Assembly (NCBI GenBank): GCA_030141605.1
Contig: JAQGDQ010001143.1
Span: 1-59,662, forward strand
DNA from: Tubiluchus corallicola
Taxonomy: Eukaryota; Priapulida; Priapulimorpha; Priapulimorphida; Tubiluchidae
Direction: 5' to 3'
DNA length: 59,662 nt
The notes beneath the pieces were generated by a model. It was given only the letters and a program-made list of their open reading frames with translations. It made no database searches and was not told where the DNA came from. Position 1 is the stretch's first letter, and each line of letters starts with the position of its first letter. This document shows positions 1-14,200 of the stretch, piece after piece. Both the position numbers and the translations under genes were made by a program.

Positions 1-37
1 AGCAATACGTAACTGAACGAAGCATACCGCATATTGC

Positions 38-185
38 TAACAAGAACAAGAACAAGAACAAGAAGAAGAACAAGAACAAGAACAACAACAACAATAATAA
101 CAACAACAACAACAATAATGATAATAATTGAAAAAATTATAATAAATGAAATAAATATAATAATTAGGATAAGTATAATAATTAT
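38..185. repeat. AAC/AAG/AAT-rich simple repeat
   Basis: Runs of aacaag, aac and aat units that grade into AT-rich sequence. The short open frame here encodes only T/R/I low-complexity peptide and is not a gene. Confidence 0.8.
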
Positions 186-189
186 AATA

Positions 190-1170
190 ATAAAATCGAA
201 CCTAGGCTCAATCTGGCATGGGAACAGCGGCGGCCATTTGAAAATTAAAGATGGCGGCTGAAGATATGCATAAAAACGGCACTCATCATTCTTGAATCCT
301 CAAATTGACTGGCCACAAAAAACAAATTTGGCACAAAACGCGTTAATAAAACAATAGTAGTTTATTATTTCTATAATTATAATAAAGATAATAATTATAA
401 TATTTATACTAAAATTGTTTAATAACAAATTCTAGATATAGCTCTACAAATTACATGAGAACAAAATTTCAAATAACCCAAATCTAGGTTTGATTAAAAA
501 AGAGGAAAGGTTATTAACTGGTGAAAGGATCCATTGTCAACGAAGCTGTACCAATGGACATCATCATGCTAGGTTACCACGTGTCCACCATTCGGAAACA
601 CGCGCTGAAGCCTGTATCAGCACAGAAACTGCCTGTAGTGGCTCGTGCGTTGTAGGCGTGATCATTCCAGCGGATTGGCCGGAAAACCCAGAAACTCCAA
701 AAACGTCTCCTGCACACTAGAAGCCATCAAAATGGCGGAGGTAGCGAGAGGAATTTCATTGTTCCAACAATTTCGCAGCAACAGCATTAAGCATTTTCTG
801 TCACAACTGGATTCTGATGGCTGTGGACGTCCATACTTCAGCAACTCCAATAACAACTAAACTTTCAAACGGTTCGACATACACGACGAAGTTTCACAGC
901 TAGTTCTAAAACCGTCTGTTCTCCTCTCAGAGAAACAGAGGCTAAGAAGCCAAAAGTCACTTTGTTTAAGGCGGCAGTAAATATCAAGCTGATTCACTGG
1001 CCATATTTACTATAAGACCTCAAACTTCGCTGCACCTCTCTTTCCTCTCTAGTAACCACAACCCGTAATCAGAGTGACCACGGAATCACGGTTCAACGAA
1101 TCCCAGAGGCGCAAAGATGCATCTGTTCGTAAGAGATATTATATTATGCAATAGCAATTTTTGTATACTT
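190..1170. other. No gene recognised
   Basis: Unique-looking AT-rich DNA with short overlapping open frames of up to 76 codons on both strands. None shows a domain, splice context or codon bias that would support coding. Confidence 0.5.
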
Positions 1171-1174
1171 TTGC

Positions 1175-1645
1175 TGTAGGTTTACAAAAGCAAAAGATGC
1201 AAATAAATGTACAATGACATATACAGAGAAACCTACTGAATGCAGCAGTTTTAGCAACTAACTGTAGCATGTACGATTTTTTGTAGTGTTTGTGAACAAG
1301 CATTTTTTAATTATGTATACATATATAAAAGTAAGTAAGGAGTAAGTTTTCGTAAATTATTACATGGATCAAAATAACATGTAGTGTTGTAGAATTTTTT
1401 GTACTAAGTGTTGCCTTGTTTCACTTAGCACAGACGATTTTTCATTTTGTCAAGACGAATTTGAAGCTTTTGACAAAAAAATAAGTATGGCTGCCGTGTT
1501 AAATTGAAACTTATCATCAATTTGTAGTGAAGAAATCAAACCATGCTTTTTAAAGAAAATTTCAAATGCTAACAAGAAGTACTCGAATAATAGTAACAAT
1601 CGCGCGTTTTTTCGAGATTCACATAAAACCAATTTTCTAAATAAC
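1175..1645 (+). repeat. Left arm of a rearranged inverted repeat (blocks A-B-C)
   Basis: Three blocks, A (about 1175-1300), B (about 1333-1362) and C (about 1437-1645), each recur as reverse complement at 2222-2680. The arms flank the protease promoter and first exon. Block order differs between the arms (see findings). Confidence 0.7.
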
Positions 1646-1960
1646 CACATATATTAATAAGAAAAAATGATTGTTTTATATTATTAAATAGAGAAAATAT
1701 TATACTTGTATATATATATATATATATATACCTCCTTAGGTATCCTTGGCATTTACTGCTTACCAGTATTAGATACCTCGTTGTGTTTGTATAACTGACT
1801 TGTGTTACTGGCATTTGTAAACTACGAAAGCTACGAAAGTAAGACGAGCTTTACGTGCAACTGCCCAACCATTTTGACTATTTGCCCAACCAATATGACA
1901 TGGGCATATTAATAGCAAAACCAAATGTCAAATAGCCAATTTTCAGGAGTGGACGAGTGG

Positions 1961-1967
1961 TATAAAA
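1961..1967 (+). promoter_or_regulatory. TATA box of the protease gene
   Basis: The sequence tataaaa lies 72 bases before the ATG at 2039. This allows a start site near 1990 and a 5' UTR of about 45-50 bases. It is the only TATA match close to this first exon. Confidence 0.65.
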
Positions 1968-2038
1968 TGGAACCAAGGGATAGGAAAATCGTCCACTTCG
2001 ATTTTCGCCTTGGCCAGTTAGTGACTACCCAGCTTAAC

Positions 2039-2087
2039 ATGTTTGCAGCCACGTTTGCGCTTGTCTTAGGGCTTCTAGCCTGCAGAG
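2039..2087 (+). CDS. Protease exon 1: signal peptide
   Basis: Encodes MFAATFALVLGLLAC plus an Arg, a typical short cleavable signal sequence. The donor G|GTAAGA leaves phase 1. This ATG was chosen because it is 72 bases after a TATA box and opens directly into a signal peptide. Confidence 0.75.
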
Positions 2088-5000
2088 GTAAGAATTGAAA
2101 TTAGATTGAATTATTTAGAATCGTTGATGTATATGGTTTTGTTCTAACTGTTTCAATTTTGAATAAATACATACACAAATCGAAGATTATTTTAAAAGAT
2201 TTTATTAGATTGAAATTAGAAAAAATATTTGTTCACAACGCTACAAAAAATTGTACATGCTACAGTCAACTGCTAGTCCATTTGCAGTCAGTAGGTTTAT
2301 CTGTATATGTTGTTGTGCATTTATTTGTACATGCTTTATATAATGCTGCTGCTGCTGCTGCTGATGCTTTTATAAAAAGCATTTTTAAGATTTTAATAAT
2401 CTGCCTAGTGCTAGAATTAAACAAATTATTTAGAAAATTGGTTTTATGTGAATCTGGAAAAAAGCTCAATTGTCATTATTATTCGAGTACTTCTTGTTAG
2501 CATATGAAATTTCCTTTGAAAGCCGTTTTTTGATTTCTGCACTAAAATTGATGATAAGTTTCAATTTAACATGGCAGCCATACTTATTTTTTGTCAAAAG
2601 CTTCAAATTCGTCTTGACAAAATAAAAAATCTTTGTAAAAATTTACGAAAACTTACTTCTTACTTACAGTAAAGGAAAGCCGTGTTAAATAATGTTTTTG
2701 ATTAAATTGGTGATTAAATTATTAAATTAATAATTCAAGATTAAATGCTTGACGATGCAAGATTAAACTATCGTCGTGGCAAGTAGCCTAGCTAGGTGTG
2801 GCATCACGTGACCAGCTGATGTTCGACCGGCTGACTCAGAAGTAAAGATTGATGATGTAATCCTTATGCGCAGAAGCTCACGGCGCATTAGGTAGTTAGA
2901 CAAAAGTGTTTTGAGGCCCGCACCTCGGGGGAGATTAGGAACTGGCTTGAAGACGGAGGGCGGGCATTACTAACCTTTTATATTTACCCTGTTGTGTTTG
3001 ATATTTAATAAATGTATACAGTCGACCCTCGGTAAACCGGACCCCGTTAGCCCGGATATCGGATAAGACGGACGTCATCCGTGGTAAAGGAAACTGACCG
3101 ATTTCCGTCCGAGTCCGAGCGCCAAACACAACACGGCCTACCAACTGTACAATAATTTCTTTATCCTCTCAGGTTAACTATTTTAAAGTAATATGCAGCA
3201 TAGTATATAGTGCAATGTATATAGGCCTTATTAAGGTTATTATTCCTGTATAATATAGACCATATATAGGCATATCGGATAAATCGGACAATCGGCTAAA
3301 CTGGACCCCCCCCCCAATTAGTCCGGTTTAACGAGGGTTCACTGTAGTTTATTAAATAAAGTCTTGATAGTTTGCCATGCCCATCGGGGCTACCTCACAC
3401 GCCACGCAATAAACAACAATAATCAGCAAGCAGCTTTAACCACAAGAACAAATGGGCTTTATCCAATTATTTTACTCTTACTTTTACTCTACACCTGCTA
3501 CCAAAGGTTCAGGTTTTCACTCGTATAATACTCGTTGTAAAGATAACACACGTCCACCCGTTTTTGTGAACAAGTTTCAGATGAAGGAGCACTTAGTTTT
3601 AAATACTCTCATTTTACAGTTAATTAATTGTTAGTTTTCACTCAGTCTTGCCAAAGATTAAAAATACAGTAAAAATTTCTCTTTGGAAACATTTCTTCTT
3701 ATGTAATATTATAGGAAATATTACTAATTGTTATGTATTTGAACTATACTCTTAAAATATTATAGTTGGAATTGTAATCATATTTTAGGTTAATAATCGT
3801 TAATGGAATCTTACCTAGTTTATTTTTTCTTGTTCCTAAGCAATATTCTGCTAGTATACTCTATGCACAGACTAATGCATAATTAAGTAAAGTCCAAGTA
3901 AAACAACTAAAATTACTGAACTGATGCGGCAGATAGCTTTGCTCTACCACATGTCACGTAGCGGTTGTTGTTAAGACGCGTTGCTATGGTACACTTAACC
4001 TTTGACCTACAGCACAACAAAAGGTTTACTGTTATTCTGGCCTCTTCGCACGATTACTTGCTTTTTGCTTTTTCCTCCATAAAATCATATGGCGTTTATC
4101 CATTTAAGTTCAGAACGTTAATAGGCAGCAGTGTGATTTAAAGGAAAAGAACAAGCCACTTTGTATATTGGGTTTATTTGACACCTGCCATTCAAACTTA
4201 GATATATGATTTAAAGGAAAACACAAGCCACATTGTGTGTTGGATTTATTTTACTGGTACAATCTAAATTTTAAAAATGCGATTTAAAGGAAAAGGCAAG
4301 CCACATTGTATGCTGGTTTTTTTTACCCCTTACAATTTAAGCTTGGAAAAATATAACAAACATATTTGCAAAAAAAACTGTAACGTCTTCGGTGGCTACT
4401 TAACTTTTCGTAAGCGCATCGTGGCTTTCCGTAAGCTCGCTCTGCTTAAGCTAATTTAAATTTCTGCAGCTTACCTAATGTTCTTGCGAAAATATCGCAA
4501 CGTTAACCGTCTAATTTTTTGTAAAAACTTATCCCGCCTTTGACAAATATTGAAGTGCGCTACTTTTCTTGACGACATAATTGTTGGAAAAATGGCATTC
4601 AAAATCTTGGCATCCAAACACCCAGTGATCTCACCTTCTTAAGGCGATATTGCTAATTAAACGAGGCACTTATCTGGCGTATAGTGGAAATCTTGCATTG
4701 GCGTGCTTGGCGGCCTTCGCTTGTTTTGGGCTTTGGCCACCTTGTGGTGATTTTTGGCCTAATCACGTGATCAATTTGATCTGGGTCAGAGGCCTACTGT
4801 GGAGTGAAGCGTGTCATGATAACTTGATAAGATATTGTCGTTATCTGTTACAATTGTTTATGATTTGGGGCTAATAATGTATCTATATCCTCTAATTTCT
4901 TTATAAAATTAAAATTTACTTTAAGATAACAGCTAGGTATTAATTAATACGACAGTACAGTGTAGAACTCGTAATTATGTAAAATTGACTTTTGGCTAGT

Positions 5001-8000
5001 GTTATTTTTTTTTGTTATTTGTTTATTTGTTATTTTTTGGCACTAATTTCATATGTTTAGATGGAATGATATGTTTTGGCAAATAAAGAGCAAAGAAATA
5101 ACAAAATTTAATCGAGCTTCGAATTTGGTTTTGAAAGCCCAAACAACGCGTTTATTACAAAACCTTTCTAACTTTTAAGGAAGCTTGGCTTTTCCTTTAA
5201 ACATTATTTGTTTCATTGGCTGAATCGAGAGCTCACCAGAGAGACACGAGCAACTTTATCGTTGGAGGAGATGAAATTCCAATAGAAACGGCATGTTACC
5301 AGGTAAGATATGTTACAGCCTTACTGGCTTTGGTATTGCGAAGAACTTCTTTAGTTCCAAGTAGATACTAAGCACATGTCGAAATACAAAATATCTATGT
5401 TGATATAGACGTGTACGTATTAAAGGATTTCGTTATCATGCCAAATGTTTTCGCTGGGGTGTTTTGGGGAGAGCTAACAACCGACATTGGAAGGTTTATC
5501 AGACTGTTTTTGTAGATGCAATGTTCGTGTTAAACAGAGAAAATCACTGGATGAAAACATGGTTTAACTTTGCGATCTGTATTGTATTCGAAATCATAAT
5601 CTCATTGTCAATCCAGATATATACGAAAATAAACACTAGCAAACAAAAGTTAAAGTAAATACATCAGCCAATATATCATGGCACCTGAGTCTCAACGTTA
5701 TAATCACCAAAACCACTGTTTAAGCCTATTGCTTGTCCACTCATCTTGCTACCAAGTCAAGAATAGTAGTTATTCGCAGAGAAGCCAAGTAACCCAGTTC
5801 TATACAAACATATCGCAGAAACAAGTACATCCATATATTGGAAACTTCCAAGTGCACAAACAGATGTCAGCACTGACTTAGTGGTAGTGAAAAACAAAAA
5901 GATTAAAACTACAAATCAAAATTAATAATAAACCGTAAATTAAATGCTCGCATCTGTGACAAAAGGTGCACCTGAAGTAGGTTTCACAAAAATCGTCTTA
6001 AAAATATATCATTTATTTTTTAATTAATTAATTAATTAATTTTTGAGCATTACTAATTTCTGCCACAGTACTGAGCGCATGTTTGGATTAATATCAGTCA
6101 TCTATTGTATTGTGTGTTACAGGCAGCATTAATGGATCCACGCTATAATCCAAATTGGCAGTTTTGTGGCGGAAGTGTGATCAATTGCCGTGCAGTACTT
6201 ACAGCCGCCCATTGTCTTGAGTAAGTGAATGTACAGTAAGTCCTCTTTAACGACGCTTTCCAGCAAAACGAGACGTTAAGCAAAACGTCGTTAAGCGAAA
6301 CCAGAAAGTAATGTAAAAGAATTGAGAGGTAAGAGAATTGTAAGAGAAAGAATTCCAGAGGAAAAAACAATGCTGCTTAAATCTATTCTATTATATTAAT
6401 ATTCTTGGTATATATATATACTCTTATATTAATATTCTTGGTATATATATATATATAAGATTCGAGGCTACAGCTTCGACGACGGCACCATTTGCGGCGA
6501 TCTATATATCAAAAGAACGGTCTCGATCTAGTGTCGTCTCATTGGGGGTTTATTTTTCGAATCGGGCCCACCGGGAGGAGGGGGGGGGGCGAAAAACCTT
6601 CAAAAATGGCCATTTTCGGCCGTTTTTTGCAAAAGTTATACGGCTGAGATGTAGAGAACGGGAACGGGCCGAGGGTGGTGCTGGGTATGGGTAGATAGCC
6701 CGTTCAGCGTTGGGTGCCATAGGCCTATTTAAAATTCGCGAGAGGGCCACGGGGTCCCGCAATGGGCGTTTTCCCGGACACAACTCGCGGTTTTTTCGAA
6801 ATTTTGACCAAACAACCTGCGGAAAAAGCGTTCTAGCGGCGCCTGGTGGGACTCTCGGAAGGAGATATATAGCTCTTTACAAAGAGGAAAAATCATATAA
6901 ATAAAATGTCTTATTAGTTTCTTTATAGGTTCAACTAATTAATTTGTTTCTGCTTCTGCTTACTTGGCAAATGTGGCAAATGTTCAGTGTCGTTAAAATG
7001 GAACGTCGCTAAACGGAGAGCCATTAAGCAAGGATTTACTTTAATAACCAATACATCACGAATTTTGCCAGAAGGATTTCTGACTTTTATGTGATCACTA
7101 ATCAAAGCTGTCACAAAAGATTCGATTTTTACTTGTTGACGTTTCTCAGTGACGTTTTTCAGTTAGAAATTCAGTGTTTATAGACAGGGCCTATTTCAGG
7201 GGGTGAGTGGGGATACTTCCCCGGGGCCTCACCCTCTAGGGGGGCCTCGCTCCAAGGTAACATTTCTTTGGTTTATGCGAACATACTGCCTCCTCTCTCC
7301 CTCTCTCTCTCTCTTGCCACACGCGTGCCGCTTGCCAGTATTGACAAGTATTAAGGCCTGGTCTTGAGAATAAAGCAGTTTTTCTTTCAGTTGTTCTTTC
7401 CTTTAACAACTGTATAACTCCATATTTTCTCTTCGAAAATGCTTCTCCGGCATTCTAGCAGTTCAAAAATTTTATGGGCGCCAACCATGGTGGCACCCGA
7501 CCCCCGGTGCTACACCCCCCACTGTTATTATTATCGTTGTCACCGTAGAAACATTCACCATCATCATTATCATCATCATCGTCATCGTCGTCATCGTCAT
7601 CATCATCGTCGTCGTAATTATCATGACTGCCATCATCGTCATAATCATCATCATCAGCATGAGGAGCAGCAGCAAGATTGGCATCATCGTCATTGTTATA
7701 ATTGCTAGCATTGCTATCATCATTATTGCCGTCATCATCATCATCTATCATCACCATCCATGATCGTCATCATCATCATCATCATTATCACATCATCATC
7801 ATCATCGTCATCGTCGTCATCATTATCATCATCATCATTATTATTCATTACAATTTTTACAATTTTTGATAAGAGTTTAATAATATGTATGATATGAATT
7901 TTGACCCCTAAGTGATACCTGCTTCTTACTTTTATAGGGAAACGCCAGAAAGCAATGTGGTTATAGGCGTGGGTTATGCTGATAAGACAAGTGACAATCT

Positions 8001-8017
8001 TAGGAAATTTGAAGTAA

Positions 8018-8095
<78 letters not shown>

Positions 8096-8144
8096 ATCCC
8101 CCCTCTCTCTCACTCACTCATTCATCTCTCTTTCTTTCTCCCCC

Positions 8145-8177
<33 letters not shown>

Positions 8178-8211
8178 ACTCACTCATTCATCTCTCTTTC
8201 TTTCTCCCCCC

Positions 8212-8250
<39 letters not shown>

Positions 8251-11200
8251 CCCCTCTCTCTCTCTCAGTCACTCACTCTCTTAATATTGTAGTACCCCAT
8301 TCAATTCCTTACTCAAATATAAAATGTGATAGAGCATTGCATAAGCAACAGCTGTCTAATTATTTCAATACTGTATCACGTACATGAATCTGGGCCTGAT
8401 TTTTCATCCAAATAATCGTTTTGTAGGTACAAAAGATTATTTGCCACAGAAAATACAACTCGGGAACTTTTAAGCGAGACGGATGTTTGGTTATTCTTAG
8501 AGAACCTATTCCGTGTGATCTTTTCAATGCTGGAAAAGTGTGTGCTATTGAAATTGCTAAAAAGGGTGAGTTAGCAAATAATTTAACAGTTTGTAACATT
8601 TCCAACCACGTATCTCTATTTTAGTTTCATATTTCTACCCACTTTCTAACGCCGCAGACCCTTTAAGGTCATTGGATTAAATGCAATATTTATAAAATGG
8701 CCTTTTTTATGTTTTAATAGAAATGACGTATAAATCACTACAATATTGAGTTGGAATATGGCAGTCATTGATTGTAGTACAATTGGTAAAGATTAATTGC
8801 CAAGAAAAAATGTGACTTAATCCTCTGGACTACAATGTCTGGAACATAAAATTGTTTGATACTTGGGAAGTAAAGGCAAAAATTGTTGAGTGTTGGGATC
8901 AAAGACGCCTTAAAGAAGTGAGACACTGTGTCAGCTGTTGAAAAAATCGCCTTCTTCTTGTTCACAGTGAAAATAGTGGATTCCGTAGAATTGTTTGTTG
9001 TAAATTTTAACAATGGTGACATAAAAAATGAAATCATTCACAATCGTTTGTAACATCATTGTGGTAATTTTCAAGCGATTCGGATACCTTCTTATAACAT
9101 CGTGATCGAAACTTCGACGCGTTTTTTTTGCGTCACCTCGTATAAATAAGCGTCGAGTTGCTGAATTCGGTTGTTAATTTAGTGTTTTCGTCTTTAGTTT
9201 GTTCGTAATTAAGATCCTAAGCCCGCGATTTTAGATCACTATGCCACTTCGACGAATAAAGAGCGATTTACAATTATTCTTTTATGATAACGATAGTGTA
9301 TGAAATATAACAATTTAATACAGTATGATGTAGTAATTTTGATGTCAATGTGTGCTTAATGTCATTATATTGCACTGAATGTGATAATAATAATAAAAAA
9401 AATAATAAAAATTTCGTTTCAGCTGTAAAAATGGCAGCAGTGAACCAATAACAAAGGACGCGTCGACTAACAAAAAGTAAATTTTGGCGGTAAAAAAGCA
9501 AAATAATACTAACGATCCACCAGAACTGGTTGTTCCCCAGCCGCTAACATATGCCGTTGTACCGTCTTCGCATTCACCTGAAGAAAATATTAAAAACCGA
9601 TGAGATGTTTTTAAACAAAAAAGCTAAAGAGGGCAGCACCTCGCAGGAACAACAAATTCAAAAAAGGGAAAATTAGAATTAAGGCGAAATCTGTCTGCAA
9701 CAACTTGTCTAAGACAGATTTTGGCTCGTATGCGTGTTTGATAAGCACTAGTATTTTGCCAACATTTGCACACGAAAATTATTTTTTAAACGAGCTTAAT
9801 TTTTGTCATCAGACAAACTCACCCTGCTCTGGTCTGCCGGCTCTAAACAAAAATCTGTTTAACACAAAACCAATTGGACCAATAAAAAGCAAATAGTTAT
9901 GGTCACGTGATGTCTAATAATTGCTTACGCGGTTACCAATGACGCAGATTACTTCACACAAAAGCTTTCAAAGACCTGAAACGATTTGCGTCAGCCAACG
10001 AGTGATGTCACGAAAAACGGGCTTTACATTATTGAAAACGGAACAGGAAAACAAATGTAAATTGTGTTAATTTATGAGCAATAAAACTTGTGTGAACTAG
10101 AAATACAAGTGTGTAGAAGATTTCCAACAAGCAAGTTGTAATTCTCAGTCTGGAATTTTCTCTTTTTCTCTATGTTTGTCTATTATTCTATCTTAACTAT
10201 CTATCTATCTTTTATATCATCTCATATATGAGCTTCATTCATTACATCATTCCATTCTGAAGCACTAATGTTTTCTTTATCATACGATTCACTTCAAATT
10301 TTGAAATAATTTCCATTACTTTTTTTTGTTGCACAGTGTGGGACAATCTAACAAGCCCTGATTTTTGATTGCCCGCAACACATTTACATTTCTATATGTA
10401 GCAAACCTAAACTATGGTATATCTAAACTAGTTATGCACTCAAAGTAAACTGTATACAAATTTACTAAGCAACATACAACAGCGATAATTCTCTTGTTTA
10501 TCTTTCAACCCCACAGTATTTTGAGAGTTAAGTTAGTATATTTGTAATGATGCTGTACATAACGTTGTTTAGACACCAGTATTAAAGGAAGTAGCGATAT
10601 CTCTATCTTTGTTTACCATAGGTTGACCTACGTCTAAAGACAGTTTAAATCATTTTTCCAAAATTTGCTTCCTATTATGTATCTTACTGTTTGTTATTCA
10701 TTGAATTATTGATAACTTTTTGTTTCTTTTAATGTATTAATTGTGTATTTGTGTTGATGTGAAATAAATAAACAAAAAACAGCAATTTAGACACCGAGTC
10801 TATAGTAATGAAATTAAGAACATGATTTGCAGCTTATTCTGTCTGCTTATTGCAAATTATGTAATCAAATCACAATTTCCAGTAAGTTTTTTACACAAAT
10901 ATTGACAAGTATTCTATGTTTTGCAACAAATGTACTACAAACTATCTAAATACGATACGTTTATCAGAAATAAAAATGCACTTTTTTCTGTTTTAGGTTT
11001 GACAAAGATGAAACGGTTACGGCAAACTTGCTAAAAGCCGCCAGATGGTGATTATTATTATGAACGCGCTTGAACTAAACATCACAACAATGGAAACGGC
11101 AATCAGCGTGGTGGAAAACTGCGTACCCGTTCCGTGCCATCTCGAGTCGGCACTGGCCGGACCGTACGTGCAAAAACCGGGATACACATTTGGTGAGCAC

Positions 11201-14200
11201 GGTCAGGCTAAACTGACCAACGAGAACTATTATGAGCATTACGATGCGTTTGTGGGTGTGAACATAGCAGTGACGCTGGGCAGTTGTTTGTTATTCTTTA
11301 TATGTTATATAATTTACAAATCTACGAGGCATTTGTTCCACCCAAGCATGTACCAACCAGTGCACAATGTGAGAAAAACGGTGATACCAGAATGTGTCGT
11401 AGAATTGCCTCCAGAAGAGGAAACAATTAAGATTCCCATATGTAGAACTATCTCCAATCAAACAGAACCCCAATATCCACCCAGACGGTATGACACGCTG
11501 CTGCCGTATCAGGAAGTGTTCCACAAGAAGCCGTCGCTACGGAAACACGGATCGCCGCGACGGTGCGCAAGCCACCGCAGCGTGCAGCTGAGCACGGATG
11601 TTGAAGTTTATCCAATAGAAGACACGTCGTGGCACCGGCCGCCATTACGTTGCCAGCACAGTTTAGCGGAAATAGAGACGTTGTTACATCCGCATGAACA
11701 AATCCGTCGACAATCCAGGTCCTTTGACGTCTGTCCAATACACGGAGATGCAGCTATTCAGCACCATTACCATCATCAATATCGTTATCAGAACTCCTTA
11801 GATCCAACTCAGCCTGTCTTTCGGTTCGATCACCTACCACCACCCAACCTCGAAAGTCACAATCCGCCGCCCCACTTCTACCTGGATGACTTTCAGCAAG
11901 CGGAAGACGTTAGCGAAAATGCGCGGATGTTGCCGCCGGAATCTCCGCGTCCGCAGTACCTGCGCATCCACAGCGACATTAACAATTGGCTAAGGAACAG
12001 CGAGAACAACCACAGGGGATCGTACGTCCACGCGCGTGCGTTCTCCACGCCCAACGCGCATTGTGATGTTAATAAAACTCAGGAAGGCAACAGGCTGAAA
12101 GTGTTCACGTGGCCGAAAAAAGGTCCAGAGTTGGGTTCCAGTTGTGCAATAAGTCCCAGTCCGTCTTGTATGCTAGACAGTATTAATTCAGAAGGGTCTG
12201 ATTCAGTGTTTTGTACTGATGGTGGAGGAGCAACCGAAAGCAAAGCTGCTAAACTTGGACTCAACGAAACAAAGCTATAGCATCAGCCAATCACAGAGCT
12301 ATTTTTATTTATACTTTTCTAGTTTATAAATAAAATGCACAGTTCAGGAACGAGTAAACAAGAATTGTGAATTTCATATGGTAAATATGGACATATGTAA
12401 AACAAAAATTACTAATCCGGACCACTGATCCTGGTGAATAATCCATATTATGTGGATTCAGTCTGGGTAGCGCCGGCAATCCACTGGCACAGTAGTGTCT
12501 ATTTTTCTTTCTTTATAATTCTGTCTACCCAATGTCTACAACAAACATAATGGACGTATGATGATGGTGATGATGATGACGATGATGATGATGGTGATGA
12601 TGATGATGGTGATGGTGATAATGATGATGGTGGTGATGATGATGACGATGGTGATGGTGGTGGTGGTGATGATGATGATGATGGTGGTGGTGATGGTGAT
12701 GATGATGAAGATGATGGTGGTGGTGATGATGATGATGACGATGACGACGACGACGATGATGATAATGATGATGATGGATTTACTCTACATATTTCGCAAT
12801 GCAGCTCTAAATTGGACATACAACATCTACGCAACAACTCAACTAAAAAAACCCAAAGCTTCGTTCACAGATTTACAAACAACATGCATGTTCAGACTGA
12901 AAGGCGAAGCATTTTTAAGATGTCTGCACTTACAGTAATGTTCAAAACATTTACTCTATTTATTGGCATGACCCCCTAGTAGGGTGATTGGATGGAATGA
13001 ACCAATAATTAATACAATTAACAATCAAAAGTTAACCAAAAAAGGACTGTAAAAATTCAGAACTAAATCTAAATTTGAACTAGTGACCTGCAAGTGAAAT
13101 GCAATCTACAAGTTCCTAGCACAAATTTACTCATAATTCAAAGTCTCTAGTTCAATCCTGGCTCAGTAAATAATTTACTAGGTTGTTTTGTGTACAATCC
13201 AACAAAAACATGTTTTACAAGAAATTGAAAACAAAAAAATGTCACTCAAATGACCTAGCAATTTTTAAAACAGTAGGTCTAAGGTTTTCATAAACTAGAC
13301 ACAGAAAAAGGTTTTTGTTGCAGGTGCTGCAATGATTCCATGAATTAGGGACCAGTATTATAGAAATTACAGCAATATGATTCAAAAATAGGGCATTACT
13401 CAGTGTGAATAAAGATTTCCCACATTGCAACTTTTGTTATATAACTGCATCTTTATGCTTCCGAAATCGAATTATAAGTCTTGTGTTTAGGAAATTTACT
13501 AGATCTGAACATTTCCGAAATTGAATTATAAGTCTTGTGTTTAGGAAATTTACTAGATCTGAACATTTCCGAAATCGAATTATAAGTCTTGTGTTTAGGA
13601 AATTTACTAGATCTGAACATTTCCGAAATTGAATTATAAGTCTTGTGTTTAGGAAATTTACTAGATCTGAACATTTCCGAAATTGAATTATAAGTCTTGC
13701 GTTTAGGAAATTTACTAGATCTGAACATTTACGAAATCGAATTATAAGTCTTGTGTTTAGGAGATTTACTAGATCTGAACATTTCCGAAATCGAATTATA
13801 AGTCTTGTGTTTAGGAGATTTACTAGATCTGAACATTTCCGAAATCGAATTATAAGTCTTGTGTTTAGGAAATTTACTAGATCTGAACATTTCCGAAATC
13901 GAATTATAAGTCTTGTGTTTAGGAAATTTACTAGATCTGAACATTTCCGAAATCGAATTATAAGTCTTGTGTTTAGGAAATTTACTAGATCTGAACATTT
14001 CCGAAATCGAATTATAAGTCTTGTGTTTAGGAAATTTACTAGATCTGAACATTTCCGAAATCGAATTATAAGTCTTGTGTTTAGGAAATTTACTAGATCT
14101 GAACATTTCCGAAATCGAATTATAAGTCTTGTGTTTAGGAAATTTACTAGATCTGAACATTTCCGAAATCGAATTATAAGTCTTGTGTTTAAGAAATTTA

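Noticed and set aside
7180-7260. G/C-rich palindromic stretch (ggggcctcaccctctagg...) as a possible transposon end
   Set aside because: No partner end or target duplication found.
7439-7757. His-rich, Asp-rich and Met/Ile-rich frames
   Set aside because: All from the CAT/CGT microsatellite.
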